Source: Corythoichthys intestinalis (Eukaryota; Chordata; Actinopteri; Syngnathiformes; Syngnathidae). Taken from it: a DNA stretch of 64,000 bases. Below the pieces are notes generated by a model that saw only the letters and a program-made list of their open reading frames with translations, did no database searches and was not told the origin of the DNA. The position numbers and the translations under genes are program-made. The stretch lies in assembly GCF_030265065.1 (NCBI RefSeq), contig NC_080412.1, forward strand, positions 38,625,001-38,689,000, written 5' to 3'. Every line of letters begins with the position of its first letter. Within the stretch, counting starts at the first letter, position 1. Below are positions 10,183 to 22,200 of the stretch, one piece after another.

Positions 10183-13100
10183 ATGAAGGTAGATATTAAT
10201 CAAGCTTGGAAATCTGATTCTATTTTTTGTAAAACTGAGATTATGCCTTTAATCATTTCAGACTTTTCCAGTTTTTATCCTGTTTTTCCTGATTTTGCCA
10301 ACTGAAATTTCTTCATCAAACCCATCCTCGGTAGGTAACCAATCTATTGTGTAGAGGGATCGATGAATTTTTAATCATTTTGTCAAAAATCTGCACCCAA
10401 AGGGATGCAGTCCAGATGTTACAGCTCTCAAACGCAGCATACGGAAACTGGAAAACAAACTCCTCATAGGCGCTTGGCAGGTGGAACACTTTCAGAGGCA
10501 TAAATTCTTCCGTCCGATTGCACCGAGTCCGAGTCTGACAAGCCCCAACAATGGCAGCGGGATGTTGGAAAGCTCCAACTCGACCCTTGTGAAGCCTCTT
10601 CCACCAGCAGGAAACCTGATTGTCCATGACAGAGGTAGGAAATGACAGACAATTGCACGAGTCACTATGAGCTGAGGCACAATTAAGTCCCAAGTCTTAC
10701 ATGTTGTGGGCAAGTTGAGTCGAGTTGAGTCACGAGGTTATGTCGAATTGAGTCACGAGGTTATGTCAAGTCGAGGTTATGTACAGTCGAGTTACGAGGT
10801 TAGGTCGAATCCAGTCGAGTCACGAGGTTATGTCGGGTTGAGTCGAGTCACGAGGTAATGTCAAGTCGAGTCACGAGGTAATGTCGAGTCGAGTCACGAG
10901 GTTATGTCGAGTCACGAGGTTATGTCGAGTCGAGTCACGAGGTTATGTCGAGTCCAGTTGAGTCATGAGGTTATGTCGGGTCAAGTCGAGTCACGAGGTA
11001 ATTTCAAGTCGAGTCACGAGGTTATGTCGAGTTGAGTCGAGTCGAGTCACGAGATTATGTCGAGTCACGAGATTATGTCGAGTCCAGTCGAGTCACGAGA
11101 TTATGTCGAGTCACGAGATTATGTCGAGTCCAGTCGAGTCACGAGGTTATGTCGAGTCCAGTCTCGACTCACGAGCTTATGTCGAGTCCAGTCGAGTCAC
11201 GAGGTTAGGTCCAGTCGAGTCACGAGGTTATGTCGGGTCGAGTCGAGTCACAAGGTAATGTCAAGTCGAGTCGAGTCACAAGGTAATGTCAAGTCGAGTC
11301 ACGAGATGATGTCGAATCCAGTCTCGAGGTTGTCCAGTCGAGTCACGAGTTTATATTGAGTTGAGTCACGAGGTTATGTCGAGTCTAGTCGAGTCACGAG
11401 GTTATGTCGGGTCAAGTCATGAGGTTATGTCGAGTCGTCACAAGATTATGTTGAGTCACGAGATTATGTCGAGTCCAGTCGAGTCACGAGATTATATCGA
11501 GTCCAGTCTCGAGTCACGAGGTTGTCGACTCGAGTCACGAGATTATGTCGAGTCGAGTCAAGAGATTATGTCGAGTCCAGTCGAGTCCAGTCTCGACTCA
11601 TGAGCTTATGTCGAGTCCAGTCGAGTCACGAGGTTAGGTCCAGTCGAGTCACGAGGTTATGTCGGGTCGAGTCGAGTCACGAGGTAATGTCAAGTCGAGT
11701 CACGAGATTATGTCGAGTCCAGTCTCGAGGTTGTCCAGTCGAGTCACGAGTTTATATTGAGTTGAGTCACAAGGTTATGTCGAGTCTAGTCGAGTCACGA
11801 GGTTATGTCGGGTCAAGTCATGAGTTTATGTCGAGTCGAGTCACGAGGTTATGTCACGTCGAGTCACGAGATTATGTCGAGTCCAGTTGAGTCACGAGGT
11901 TATGTCAAGTCCAGTCTCGAGTCACAAGTCTGTCCAGTCGAGTCACGATCTTATATTGACTTCAGTCACGAGTTTATGTCGAGTCCAGTCGAGTTATGAG
12001 GTTATGTCGAGTCACAAGGTTATGTCGTGTCGAGTGGAGTCACAAGGTTATGTCAAGTCCAGTCGAGTCACGAGGTTATGACAAGTCGTGTCACCAGGTT
12101 GTCGAGTCAAGTCACCAGGTTATGTCGAGTCATGAGATTATGTCGAGTCAAGAGGTTGTCGAGTCGAGCCACAAGCTTATGTCGAGTCGAGTCACGAGTT
12201 TATGTCGAGTCCAGTCGAGTTATGAGGTTATGTCGAGTCGAGTCACAAGGTTATGTAGAGTCCAGTCGAGTCACGAGGTTATGTCAAGTCCAGTCGAGTC
12301 ACGAGGTTATGACAAGTCCAGTCGAGTCACGAGGTTATGTTGAGTCACGAGGCTATGTCGAGTCCAGTCGAGTCGCAGGTTAGTCAATACCTTCACCATT
12401 GTTTCTCTGCCCACTCACAAAGCACTCAGGTTTATCGTTGAAGGAAACATTACTGTCAGTAGTCTGCAGGGAATAAACTGGCTTTAAGGTGTTCCAAGCG
12501 GATCACTGGCTGGTGGCAACCAATCTACGATCCAAGTTTTCGAGTCAGGTTGTCGAGTCTTGAGTCATGTTCTCATTAGTCAAGTCGTGTCTTGGAACCT
12601 CCCAGCTCAAGTGAGTCAAGTCCGAGTCAAGGTGCGAGTCATCAACTTTGCGTCTCGAGTCCAAATCCATGTGACTCTAGTCCAATCGCCTTTGAAATGA
12701 TCACCTAGATCAATATTAATAGTCATTTTGCAATGATCCTTCATGTTGATTTGACTCATAAACAACTATTTCATCTTACCTTGAATTTTTAGATTGTTCT
12801 GAGCTGTTTGACAGAATAAGACCACCCAGCGGGTTTTATCGCATCAGGCCCAGAATCTACCAGGAGCCCGTTTTGGTCTACTGCGACATGGACGATGGAG
12901 GAGGTTGGACGGTGTTCCAGAAACGGCGACATGGAAAAGTTGACTTTAACAGGTGTTCGATTCATGATTATTTAATGAAAACCATTTGTTAAAATAACAC
13001 GTGTCTTTTCATAGAGACTGGGTGGATTATCGGGACGGTTTTGGTGACTTTAAACTGTGGAATGACGAGTTCTGGTTGGGAAATGAACACATCTATGCTC

Positions 13101-14029
13101 TGCTTTCGGAAGGTTAGGCAGAACTGACGTTTCATATCGTTACCAAGCGTAGTTCAGTAGATTCATTCATAATGACTAATCATATTGCGCAAACTGAGTA
13201 TTAACATTGTATTTAACTCATTTGCGTTGACGTCTATTGCCGTCATTGGCAGTCAGTGAGTTAATGACATTTTCACTTCTGTCTAAAATATGAGTTGAAA
13301 TGTGTGTTTATGTGTTGAAAATCATCTTGATTTGTTTCGTATTTATTTGGAAAGGTAAGAATTTGGTGAAGATTGACCTAATGGACTGGGAGGGACAGCG
13401 AAATCACGCATATTACGAGAACTTCCGCATCACAAATGAAGCTGTATGTAATATACTGTAGTTGTACTCATTATTTTTTTGTACCTGTATTATCTAACAA
13501 ACTATATCTTTAGGATCGCTACCGCCTCAAGTACAGGCTTTACAGTGGAAAAGCTGGGGATGCTTTGGCAGGTGGAAGCGGCATGGTGGAGCGGTGGTCC
13601 GCGGGCCTCAATGGCATGCAGTTCAGCACTAAGGATCAGGTTAGTAGTTCAGTTGCTTTGGATTTAAAATAAATCCAGGAGATGAACTCTTTGTATAATC
13701 ATCAACAGGACAATGACCGTTACCTTCAAGGTAGCTGTGCCCAGGAGAACAATGCAGGTTGGTGGTACAACAGGTAAGACTTGAGAAACACTCGAAGATT
13801 CTGCTTAGATGACAAATGCTGAAAGTGCTTTTTCCTTTCTGCCAAAAGATGCCACATGGCCAATCTGAACGGAAAGTTCTACCGCAAAGGGGAATACAAA
13901 GGACAAAATGACAATGGTGTGGTGTGGGGCACATGGAGGGGCCTTTGGTACTCCCTAAGGCACACTACCATGAAAGTGCGCCCCCTGCTTTTCTTGGATG
14001 CCATGGGCAGCGGTGGCGGGGAAGGTTAA
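10183..14029 (+). CDS. Secreted fibrinogen-like protein (FGL1/hepassocin-like)
   Basis: Coding exons: 10183-10188 (only ATG AAG), 10262-10330, 10403-10634, 12793-12952, 13015-13112, 13355-13443, 13514-13639, 13709-13773, 13849-14029 (TAA). All junctions are AG/GT and in phase; 341 aa. Residues 1-20 (MKTFPVFILFFLILP) are a signal peptide. A short heptad-like helix follows (DVTALKRSIRKLENKLL), then a Pro/Ser/Asn linker with NGS and NST sequons. From about D103 to 332 runs a fibrinogen C-terminal domain (YCDMDDGGGWTVFQKR, FWLGNEHIYALL, AGDALAGG, STKDQDNDRY, GWWYNRCHMANLNG, WYSLRHTTMKVRP). Such proteins are secreted lectin-like or hepatokine ligands. The compact layout resembles FGL1, but an angiopoietin-like or other FReD paralogue is not excluded. 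The Gly/Glu tail after RPLLF is unusual. Intron 10635-12792 holds a 1.7-kb minisatellite. Confidence 0.88.
10707..12380 (+). repeat. Minisatellite with GAGTCACGAGGTTATGTC-type units
   Basis: About 1.7 kb of degenerate tandem units built from the words GAGTCGAGTC, CACGAGGTTATGTC and GAGTCCAGTC, unit length roughly 18-30 bp. A longer period of about 430 bp is superimposed: the block from about 11155 (CAGTCTCGACTC..GAGC) recurs from about 11586. It lies inside intron 3 of the fibrinogen-like gene. Open reading frames across it (S-H-E-V-M-S-S repeats) are artefacts of the repeat. Confidence 0.92.
12535..12690. mobile_element. End of a GACTCGAGTC-rich dispersed repeat next to the minisatellite
   Basis: Non-tandem words GTCGAGTCTTGAGTCATG, AGTCAAGTCCGAGTC and TCGAGTCCAAATCCATGTGA read like the terminal part of a DNA repeat whose ends are rich in GACTYG, a common teleost pattern. 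The minisatellite may have grown from such an element. Confidence 0.4.
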
Positions 14030-14318
14030 CTAAACTAGTCACTTCATTCTGCAAAGTACCGTATACAGTGATCCCTCGCAGATCAGACCAGTGCGGATTT
14101 TTTTTTTCTAATTAAAAAAACAAAAAAAATACAGATGAGCTGTCCCAATTCGATCATGTAGTCTCACTCTTGCGGCTTTTCTTGGTCAGGCAGTGCACTG
14201 GAGTTGCTTATAAAAGTTACCGATGATTGACAGACGTCAAGGTTCGATCTTGCCAAAGAAGCCGAAACGTTCTAAGCGAAATAATCGTTTAGCTTGTTAA
14301 ACAGTTGCTGTGGCAACT

Positions 14319-15753
14319 AGAGGCGTGCTAAATTTCCGATTCTTAGAATATTCGTGATTCGCCTGAGGAAGATTCGAGAACGATTCACAAGCATCCAAAT
14401 TTATGAAAGCGGAAATAAAACACAGTCAGCGCGGTCCTCGGGACGGAATGAGGAACGGACCGAGAGTAAATATCATGTTAAATTCATGCCGCCAGATAAA
14501 AAAAAAAAAGAAAAAATTAGGGCTGTCAAAATTATCGCGTTAACGGGCGATAATTAATTTTTTAAATTAATCACGTTAAAATATTTGACGCAATTAACGC
14601 ACATGCCCCGCTCAGATTAAAATGACTGCAGTGTAATGTCCGCTTGTTACTTGTTTTTTGTTGTTTGGCGCCCTCTGCTGGCGCTTGGGTCCAAATGATT
14701 TTATGGGTTTGGGGAGTGAGCATGGCGTAATGACATCAACAATGGCGAGCTACTAGTTTATTTTTTGATTGAAAATTTTACTAAATCTTAATAAAACGAA
14801 AACATTAAGAGGGGTTTTAATATAAAATTTCTATAACTTGTACTAACATTTATCTTTTAAGAACTACAGGTTTTTCTATCCATGAATCGCTTTAAGAGAA
14901 TGTTAATAATGTTAATGCCATCTTGTTGATTTGATGTTATGATAAACAAATACAGTACTTATGTACCGTATGTTGAATGTATATATCCGTCTTGTGTCTT
15001 ATCTTTTCATTCCAACAATAATTTACAGAAAATAATGGCATATTTTATAGATGGTTTGAATTGCGATTAATTGCGATTAATTAATTTTTAAGCTGTACTT
15101 AACTCGATTAAAAATTTTAATCGTTTGACAGCCCTAGAAAAAACACCTGACTGCGGCTGATAGCCGCTACAAACCGCGCCCAGTTGCTACAAACATACGG
15201 AAACATACGGCTATGGTAGATATCACATATATGTAGAACTAGATGCGAAATGATAGGCTTGCCGGCGCTAGTAAACAGCCGCCATCTTAAAGCAGTGGAC
15301 TTCTCTAGAAGGCTCTGTTGTAGCGAACCTAATTACTTTTGATCCAAAATACCCTAAATTGGCAAAATCTTGACTTGAATCTATCTTTAAATGATGAAAT
15401 ATTTTTAAAACTTTGACATGTCAAAAGCAGACAGAAGGGAAATTATGGAATAACGGGAGCAATTTTAACAACTTTAACGGTTGATTCACAATATTAAATG
15501 AATTGAATTTAGTTTAAAGCTGCTGATACAGAATGGGGACTTGAGCATTTTATTTACTTTTTTTTAACTGTTAAGTTGATACTGAAATAGTAGTTTGGTT
15601 TAGCCTGAGATGATTTTTGAACAATTTTGTAACCAATGTACAAAACATTAAAAATAGGGGGTCTGGGGGGTGAATTAATAATCGATTTATAATCGAATCG
15701 GAGCCTCTGAATCGTAATCGAATCGTTAGGTGCCCAAAGATTCCCACCTCTAG
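14319..15753. mobile_element. hAT-like element with AGAGGCGTG / CCACCTCTAG ends
   Basis: Flanked by an exact 8-bp duplication TGGCAACT (14311-14318 and 15754-15761). Inserted in the Tigger-like copy A, and itself carries the TAGGGCTGTCA element at 14518-15136. Interior pieces such as GATTCGAGAACGATTC and AATCGAATCGGAGCC are its subterminal repeats. A low-complexity poly-T/poly-A mix but no coding region. Confidence 0.72.
14518..15136. mobile_element. TAGGGCTGTCA hAT-like element, copy b
   Basis: TAGGGCTGTCAAAATTATCG to TTTGACAGCCCTA, about 620 bp, with a near-perfect 8-bp duplication (GAAAAAAT before, GAAAAAAC after). Third level of the nest 14066-16166. Confidence 0.78.
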
Positions 15754-16168
15754 TGGCAACTCATTGTGTGTATGTGAGCAGCTTAAGCGGGTTTGGGTGG
15801 ACTCACTCAATGAAGCATTTAATAAGAACAACTATTTTTCTACTTTATTTTTGTTTAAAAAATAATTAGATGGGACAGTACCATGTTTAAATGTTATCAT
15901 AATTATTACATTTGAAGTGCTTAAAAACCATTTATCAAAATCAATTTATACATAAAAGTTTTTTTTTGTTGAAATTATACTTTGGGGAAAAAAGTGAAAA
16001 AACATGTCTTATAATGTATGTATCCTTTCCAATACTAAATTTGAAAAATACATTGAACACACACACACACAAAAAAAGTTTTTTTGGGGTGGGGGCCTTC
16101 TTTGTGGTTTTTCACTTATTTTGGCGGGTTCTGGTCCCCATTACAGGGAAAAACGAGGGATCACTGTA

Positions 16169-16460
16169 TTCAGCACTATAAGACGCACCTAAAAACCTTC
16201 AATCGATAGTGCACCTTATAATCCGATGCGCATTATATATGGATCAATATTGTTTAATCATGGCATGACATTCATTTTAGCACAGCTCTGTCTAGTAACA
16301 CACCATAACCCCAACCACTTCTACTACTACTACTACTACTACTACTACTAGCAATGCACCTTATAATGCAGTGTGCCCTATATACGAAAACGGTTTTAAA
16401 ATAGGTCATTCATTGAAGGTGCGCCTTATACTCTGATGCGGTACGGTACGATACGGTATA
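16169..16460. mobile_element. Repeat with ATAAGACGCACC / GGTGCGCCTTATA words and a CTA microsatellite
   Basis: ACTATAAGACGCACC near the left and GAAGGTGCGCCTTATA near the right, with GCACCTTATAAT in between, are reverse-complement related words of a common fish repeat. A (CTA)n run occupies about 16320-16350. Boundaries are approximate. Confidence 0.45.
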
Positions 16461-17063
16461 TTGTATTTCATTAACTCTGATGACGGGCTGTTTCATTACT
16501 CTTTGATAGTAAAATATCAGAAGATGATTGAAAGATAGGAAATATATATCAGATGTACATGTAATGTAACTCAAAATTAAAACAAATGGCATCTCACCTA
16601 TTTATAGCAGTCATTTAATGTCTCATTTTCATGAAACAACTTTTATAATATAACACACACATTTGTCAAATTTTATCAAATTTCACATAGGTAAAACATG
16701 TCCATTTATCTGAAATGTACATTTTTTCCATTTTTTTTTTTTTTTTTTTTTTACATTTTACTCAATTGCAATGAATAATTGAAACAGAACGACGTTTGAA
16801 CGTTTTTTTTTAAATTTTAAATTTTTTTATTCTTTATAAAAAACAAAAAAACCTTTTTTAAACTAATATATCTACTGTATTTAAAAAAAAAAAAAAAAAC
16901 ACTAACTAAAAATAGTGCATCAGAGTGAATAACTGTTTGTCCTAAGGGATAATGTCCAGACTGTTGTTGAAAATAGAGATCACATACAGTAACTGTATTG
17001 TATTTACACCTCCCATACACAAAGATTATTTTGTCAATTTCCTCATCGTAGGACTAATAAAAG
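16461..17063. other. A/T-rich intergenic stretch
   Basis: Long T and A runs (16734-16752, 16885-16900) and no gene, inverted repeat or recognised element. It lies between the 3' ends of the fibrinogen-like gene and thsd1. Confidence 0.5.
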
Positions 17064-18247
17064 CAGGGGCGGAGCTTCGGGGAGGTCCTAGGGGTGCAGC
17101 CATACCCGGGCCTCAAGGGAGCCTGGTTTGCAGGCGTAAAAGGGGGTGTGGTTCGCCGAGGTAATGGTCCAAAAGAAGGGTAAGATTAGCGGAGCTGTGA
17201 TTTACAGGTAGTCCCTGGGTTACGAACAATTTCCGTTCCTATGCTGGCGGCGTAAATCGGAATTAACCTTTTAAGTACCCCTAAATACCATCTAAATCTC
17301 AAAATAACTATCCAAAAACATGTAATATATGTACTGTATGTTACATACTCTCCTCGCCAAGTGTTGGAGCTAAGTCCTAGCTAGACGGCGAGCCAAACTC
17401 CAAAATGACAATATCAGACGTCGAGGTGGTTTGCTGAATTTATTCAGCTGCTCGTGACATCAACACTTGTGGAATGAAACTAAAATAAAAATGAAATTAA
17501 ACCGGTTTCATCTTCAATAACATCAATTCGAAGTTGCGTTTATAACAAGCTGCCGATACAGCAATAAAAATCCACACAAACGACGAGCATGTATCAGTTA
17601 GAGTCCGCACGTCATCAAAAACAATCACATAAATTCGCCCTAAGTATTCGACCACGATTGAAAATACACAATAGACAGTGTAAACAGTTGTTGCCACTAT
17701 GGATGCTTCACAAGCAACAAATGTGCGCGCAGGCTTGCAGCTGTAATCTTTCCCCTCTCTCTATCTCACCTGGCTGCGCGACGTCTTTGTGGGAGCAAAT
17801 GCACTCTTCTTCGTGAGCGCTAATACTGTATGTTCTTCTTCGTGTGTACATGCGCTGTTACTCACATGCGGAAGTATTACTTGCTCTGCGCTTCCTATGC
17901 CAAAATGAAAGCATGCATCAAAAAACAAAAATCAACATTATAAAAAAACGACTGCAGACAAAATGGTGGACTCTGGCGTCTTAAAGTCAAAATCACGTAA
18001 GTCGGGCACGTTGTAACCCGGGCACTACCTGTAGAGTTAAAATATTTCTGTCAGCACCCCCGCCCCTCAGGTCATCTGGAGGGGCCCCCAACAAATTTTT
18101 CATTAGCACCAGCCCCCCTCCCTCCTGTCTTGAGGAGGGGCCCGCCAATAATTGGCAACTAGCAACCCCCACCCATCAGACGTTCCACTCGGGGGGCCCG
18201 TTTTTACTCATCGCACCCGGGCTCTGTTAAAATTTGTTCCGCCCCTG
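17064..18247. mobile_element. hAT-like element, CAGGGGCGGAGC ends
   Basis: CAGGGGCGGAGC...TTCCGCCCCTG, flanked by an exact 8-bp duplication AATAAAAG (17056-17063 and 18248-18255). Interrupted by the CAGGTAGTCCC element 17205-18031. Without that insertion only about 350 bp remain, so it is a small nonautonomous copy with C/G-rich subterminal regions. Confidence 0.8.
17205..18031. mobile_element. CAGGTAGTCCC TA-flanked element, copy 2
   Basis: CAGGTAGTCCCTGGGTTACG to CGGGCACTACCTG with TA at 17203-17204 and 18032-18033. Uninterrupted copy of the family at 425-2347; 827 bp. Nested in the hAT-like element 17064-18247. Confidence 0.8.
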
Positions 18248-18255
18248 AATAAAAG

Positions 18256-19150
18256 GATATCTTATCTTGCATTTGTGCTATCCAATACTACACTAGTGAA
18301 TGTATTATATATTATACAGCGCTGTGTTATCAAAGTTCAAACTGTCAGCACCAGGAAAAAAAAAACTGAAAACGCCGTTTTTTAAAAATCGTCAATGTAC
18401 TGGACCATCAATCAGTTTTGTTTTCCTCAACAAACACTTTTGTCATGATCATGACACTACGATAAATAGCTAAAAACGTGTTTTGGGAGACTAGAACGTA
18501 ACGAGACGGATGCCAGTTTTCGTCTGACGATAAGAAAATACGCAATAGTTTCCGTCATTTTCAGAATGTGTCACATTATATATGGAGTTAGCCTGCATCG
18601 TAGCAGTGTCTGGTTGTGTCACTCGTGACGTACTGGCCCACACCCTTGCTTGCACACACGGTAAGATTTGTTTTCATTTCTCTGCCAGAGTGAATATACA
18701 ACATTGCTTTAGACTTTAAAGGTCTGTGTTGAGTGATCATTACACACTAAATGGCGTTAGCATAGCATTCATGTTAGCATTCGGCTAATGCTAATAGCAT
18801 CCTCTTAAACTCTTGGACAACTTTTTTTTACGTCCAGGTGGGTATAATTCATTGAAAATAATGTACTGTTTTCCGGCTGGGTGTGTGTTATCACTAAGTT
18901 GGCGTTGTCCTTGTAGATGCTACATCATGTGCTAGTCTGTCAATGTTTATTCAATATTTTTGGAGTAAATTATTTTCATTTTACAGACGAAAACATTTTT
19001 AGTATATGTCGAAAAGTAGACGAAATTAATCTTGAGTTTTCATTCAAAAAATTAGACACATTTTGGGATGACTAAAATATGACTAAGACTAATAAGTATT
19101 ATCGTCCAAAAGACTAAGACGAAAATTAAAAGGGCTGCCAAAAACAACAC
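18256..19150. mobile_element. Degenerate dispersed repeat between the fibrinogen-like gene and thsd1
   Basis: From about 18440 (CTACGATAAATAGCTAAAAACG) to about 19140 (AAGACTAAGACGAAAATTAA) the sequence has the composition of a fish DNA repeat rich in GACTAAGACTAA and TTTTCGTCT words; these outer words are partial reverse complements. No ORF and no clear target duplication. Its right end lies about 90 bp below the thsd1 stop codon. Confidence 0.4.
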
Positions 19151-19238
19151 TGCCATTAATAAACACTTTACAGTAAGTCTATTTCAAATCTCCGATGTAA
19201 AGGAACTCATGGAAATATTGGTGATAAATTGTTGTTTT

Positions 19239-22200
19239 TCAAATCTCCTCTTCTGCGTATGTTGGTGAAAAGTCCAGCATCTTTTGTTCCACTTCACTCA
19301 GCTTGTAAGTAGAGCTTTTGTTGCCAACATTATAGCATCCAGAACCAGGACGTGGTCGATCATTGTCTTTCCCGTGGTACAATGTCGGCACGCTAAAGGT
19401 AGCGCTACGCTGACGTCCTCTGTCGTTCAAGCAGGCCTGAGCTTCCTTTAGTTTCCGTGCCAGCATATTCCTCTGGATAGGCGACGGACCGCGGCGGTTC
19501 CAGTTCTGCTCGGCTCGTTCTACGCTCAGGTTTGCTCCGTACTGACCGTCGGGACTTGCGAGCGGACCGCCGATCCCTGAGATTCCCTCCTGAGCCCTGC
19601 TTCCCAGATCGCTACTTTTCTCCCCGAAATTACAGTGGTCCACGTGTCTCTGTGAGGTGTTGGTTCCTGTGTGCTTCACTTCATTACTATGAGGTGGAGG
19701 GGAATTTTTAATCCTGGGATTCCTTTGGTCGCTACTGTGACCTTTAGAATGGCTCAACTTTGGGGTGTCATGCTCTGGAATGGGATAGGAGCTAAATGAA
19801 GGCCTCTGTCTTCTCTCTTTGGTCCACGAGTTTCCTTCAGGAAGGGTCCGAGATCCCACCTGAACAGGAGAATAATTTCAAGTGTACAATTGACAGTAAT
19901 AGATGTGCAAGAGGGAGGACAGGAAAGACTGGTAAAAGAGGGCAGGGTAAGTTTGACATTGTAAGTAATAGGCTGCCATTAACGGCACTTGACGTCCAAT
20001 CCATTATAACTGATAGGGACTGGCACGGAATGATGACTCCTAAACATAATAAATTGGACATCTCGTGCCATCAATGGCAGACAATGATTTAAGACATGCT
20101 AGCGTAGAAGGCTAAAATGTTCAGAAAATAAGTTGTATCCATGAGCCTCAGTTTGAGCGTTAAAACTGCACTTAGGAAAAACAAATATATAAATAAATAA
20201 CTCAAAATAAATACTTTTTAAATTTTAATATTTAAATGTAAATATTTTTGAAGTTGAAGTTAATTACAACTGAGTTGTAGTGGATTAAAAGGATGTTTCA
20301 ACATTTAATTCAGTCAATCTTGGTTGTGCCACTAGAGCAGTGCTTCTCAATTATTTTCTGTCACGCCCCCCCAAGGAAGAAGAAAATGTTTCGCGCCCCC
20401 CCCAAACTCTCTGCCGCCAATGTAAATAGTATCATTTGTCTATAAAATTACTATTATAAATACGCATCTGCCTAACATTGTGTCCTTTTTTTCTAATAAA
20501 GAAAAAAAGTAACATAGATCAACTTATAATAAAGTATAACTTTATTAACATTGTTTTGTTTGTAACAGAGAAGACTTAACGTGCATCAATTTGCCTGAAT
20601 TAAAAAAAAAAATTCACATCCAAACTAAAAAATACACTCAAGGTACATTTTTGACCATTTGATACAGAAAAATAAAATGTAATAAAATCAGTAAATAATA
20701 ACAAATTAAAATTGATTAGAAACATTCACTCATGAGGACAATGTGCCAAAAAATTTGACCGAAAAAACAAATCTGAATAAAAGAGAAAAAAAAAAAAAGT
20801 GTCCTTGGACAGGAGAGTTTTTATTTTTGCTGCTCACAGTATTTTCCTCCTTTGCAATGAGTTATTTTGCAATTAGCATGCTAACAATGCTCACTGGTTT
20901 ACTGATATAACACTGACAAAGCAGGACGATTGTTGGCAATATTCGGCACGTTTTCACTGAAAAAATCAAGCGGCTTAACAATGAGATTGGGGTCTTTCTT
21001 TAAGTGGCGTCTTAATTGATTTGGCTTCTGGCTGTCTGCTATAATTATTTTTAGACACAGTAAACAGTGGTCTTTCCTCATCACCCACTGTATTAAAAGT
21101 CAAAGCTAAAAGGCAAACGGCACGAAAAAAGCGCATTCACGGCGGCCGAGGTAGAACCGTAGGTGAGGGCGGTCGTCGTGACGATCCCAAGCCGAAAATG
21201 GCACTTCTCGGGCGGCGACGTGAGAACCGGACAAGACAGTGAGTCGCTGCGTGAGTGAGTCCGGTCGGAAAAGGCTTTCGAAAACGGCGGTGGCACACTG
21301 CTCTTCATATTTGTTGTCTGTGTGTGCTGAGTGCTCTTCCTTAGTTCAAAAATACTGCGCGCACTCTGAAAATGAGAGCGCCACTGCCACCTACTGAGTG
21401 GATGTGCAAGTACACTTTATTCCAGTACGGCAAAAAAAAAAAAAAAAAAATACATGTTCCCCGAGGTCACATGCGCCCCCCCTGGCATCGCTCTGCGCCC
21501 CCCCAGGGGGGCGCGCCCAACTATTTGAGAAGTACTGCACTAGAGGGAGTCGATGTACTACTGCTGGTACTCGTTATACGAAATAAAGCTGAAATATTTT
21601 AAGGGACTCGCTAAATTAAGGTTATAAAAAAAGTAAAACTTTATTTGGCAGTGGCGTCATAAGACTCATACCTTATTGTATGATAATCTGCAAAATGTCT
21701 GCATATGGTGCAAATGAAAGTATTTTAAAATAAAGAATGTGGAATATTAATACATTTTGATTAATGAATAAATGCACGAATAGGCATTTGGTTTCAAAAG
21801 TGTAAATTAAACATCCTGTAGACTTCCTTCCATTCTAAACCAGGCGGTTTACAAGAAGAAAAGCAGCAGCATGTGGTTTTTGACTGTCAACACTTTCCTG
21901 TGAAACAGACTCTCTAACCAGCTTTTTGCTCACGTTTTTCTAGTTTCCAGCAGAGTTCACTACATTTCTCACAGTTTAATTAATGGGTAACACTTTATAA
22001 TAACTATCCGTTTTACTAGTTAATAGATCATTAGTAAACTGTTGATAAATGATTTATTGTTGATTTGTGAAGTATTTATTAACAGTTTGTTAAGCATTTA
22101 CAGGGTGTTCTTAACCTGAAACACAGTTTGTGTAGAAACGTTTCAAGTTTTTCTGTGTAACATTTGGCAGTTTTATCTTTTCAGGTTAAGAAATGCCGTT

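Larger units (their letters stand above)
14066..16166. mobile_element. Tigger/pogo-like element, CAGTGATCCCTCG family, copy A
   Basis: CAGTGATCCCTCGC...CGAGGGATCACTG with TA on both sides (14064-14065, 16167-16168). TA duplication and these ends fit pogo/Tigger-type nonautonomous elements. Its interior is broken by the element at 14319-15753. Just downstream of the fibrinogen-like gene stop codon, so it may lie in or near its 3' UTR. Confidence 0.72.

Noticed and set aside
10965-12383. Overlapping ORFs of 64-122 codons rich in S-H-E-V-M-S-S and R-L-C-R-V
   Set aside because: They are translations of the minisatellite in three frames and have no start context or domain; the repeat alone keeps them open.
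19796-20092. 98-codon plus-strand ORF opposite the last thsd1 exon
   Set aside because: Shadow frame of the coding exon and its intron; no features of its own.
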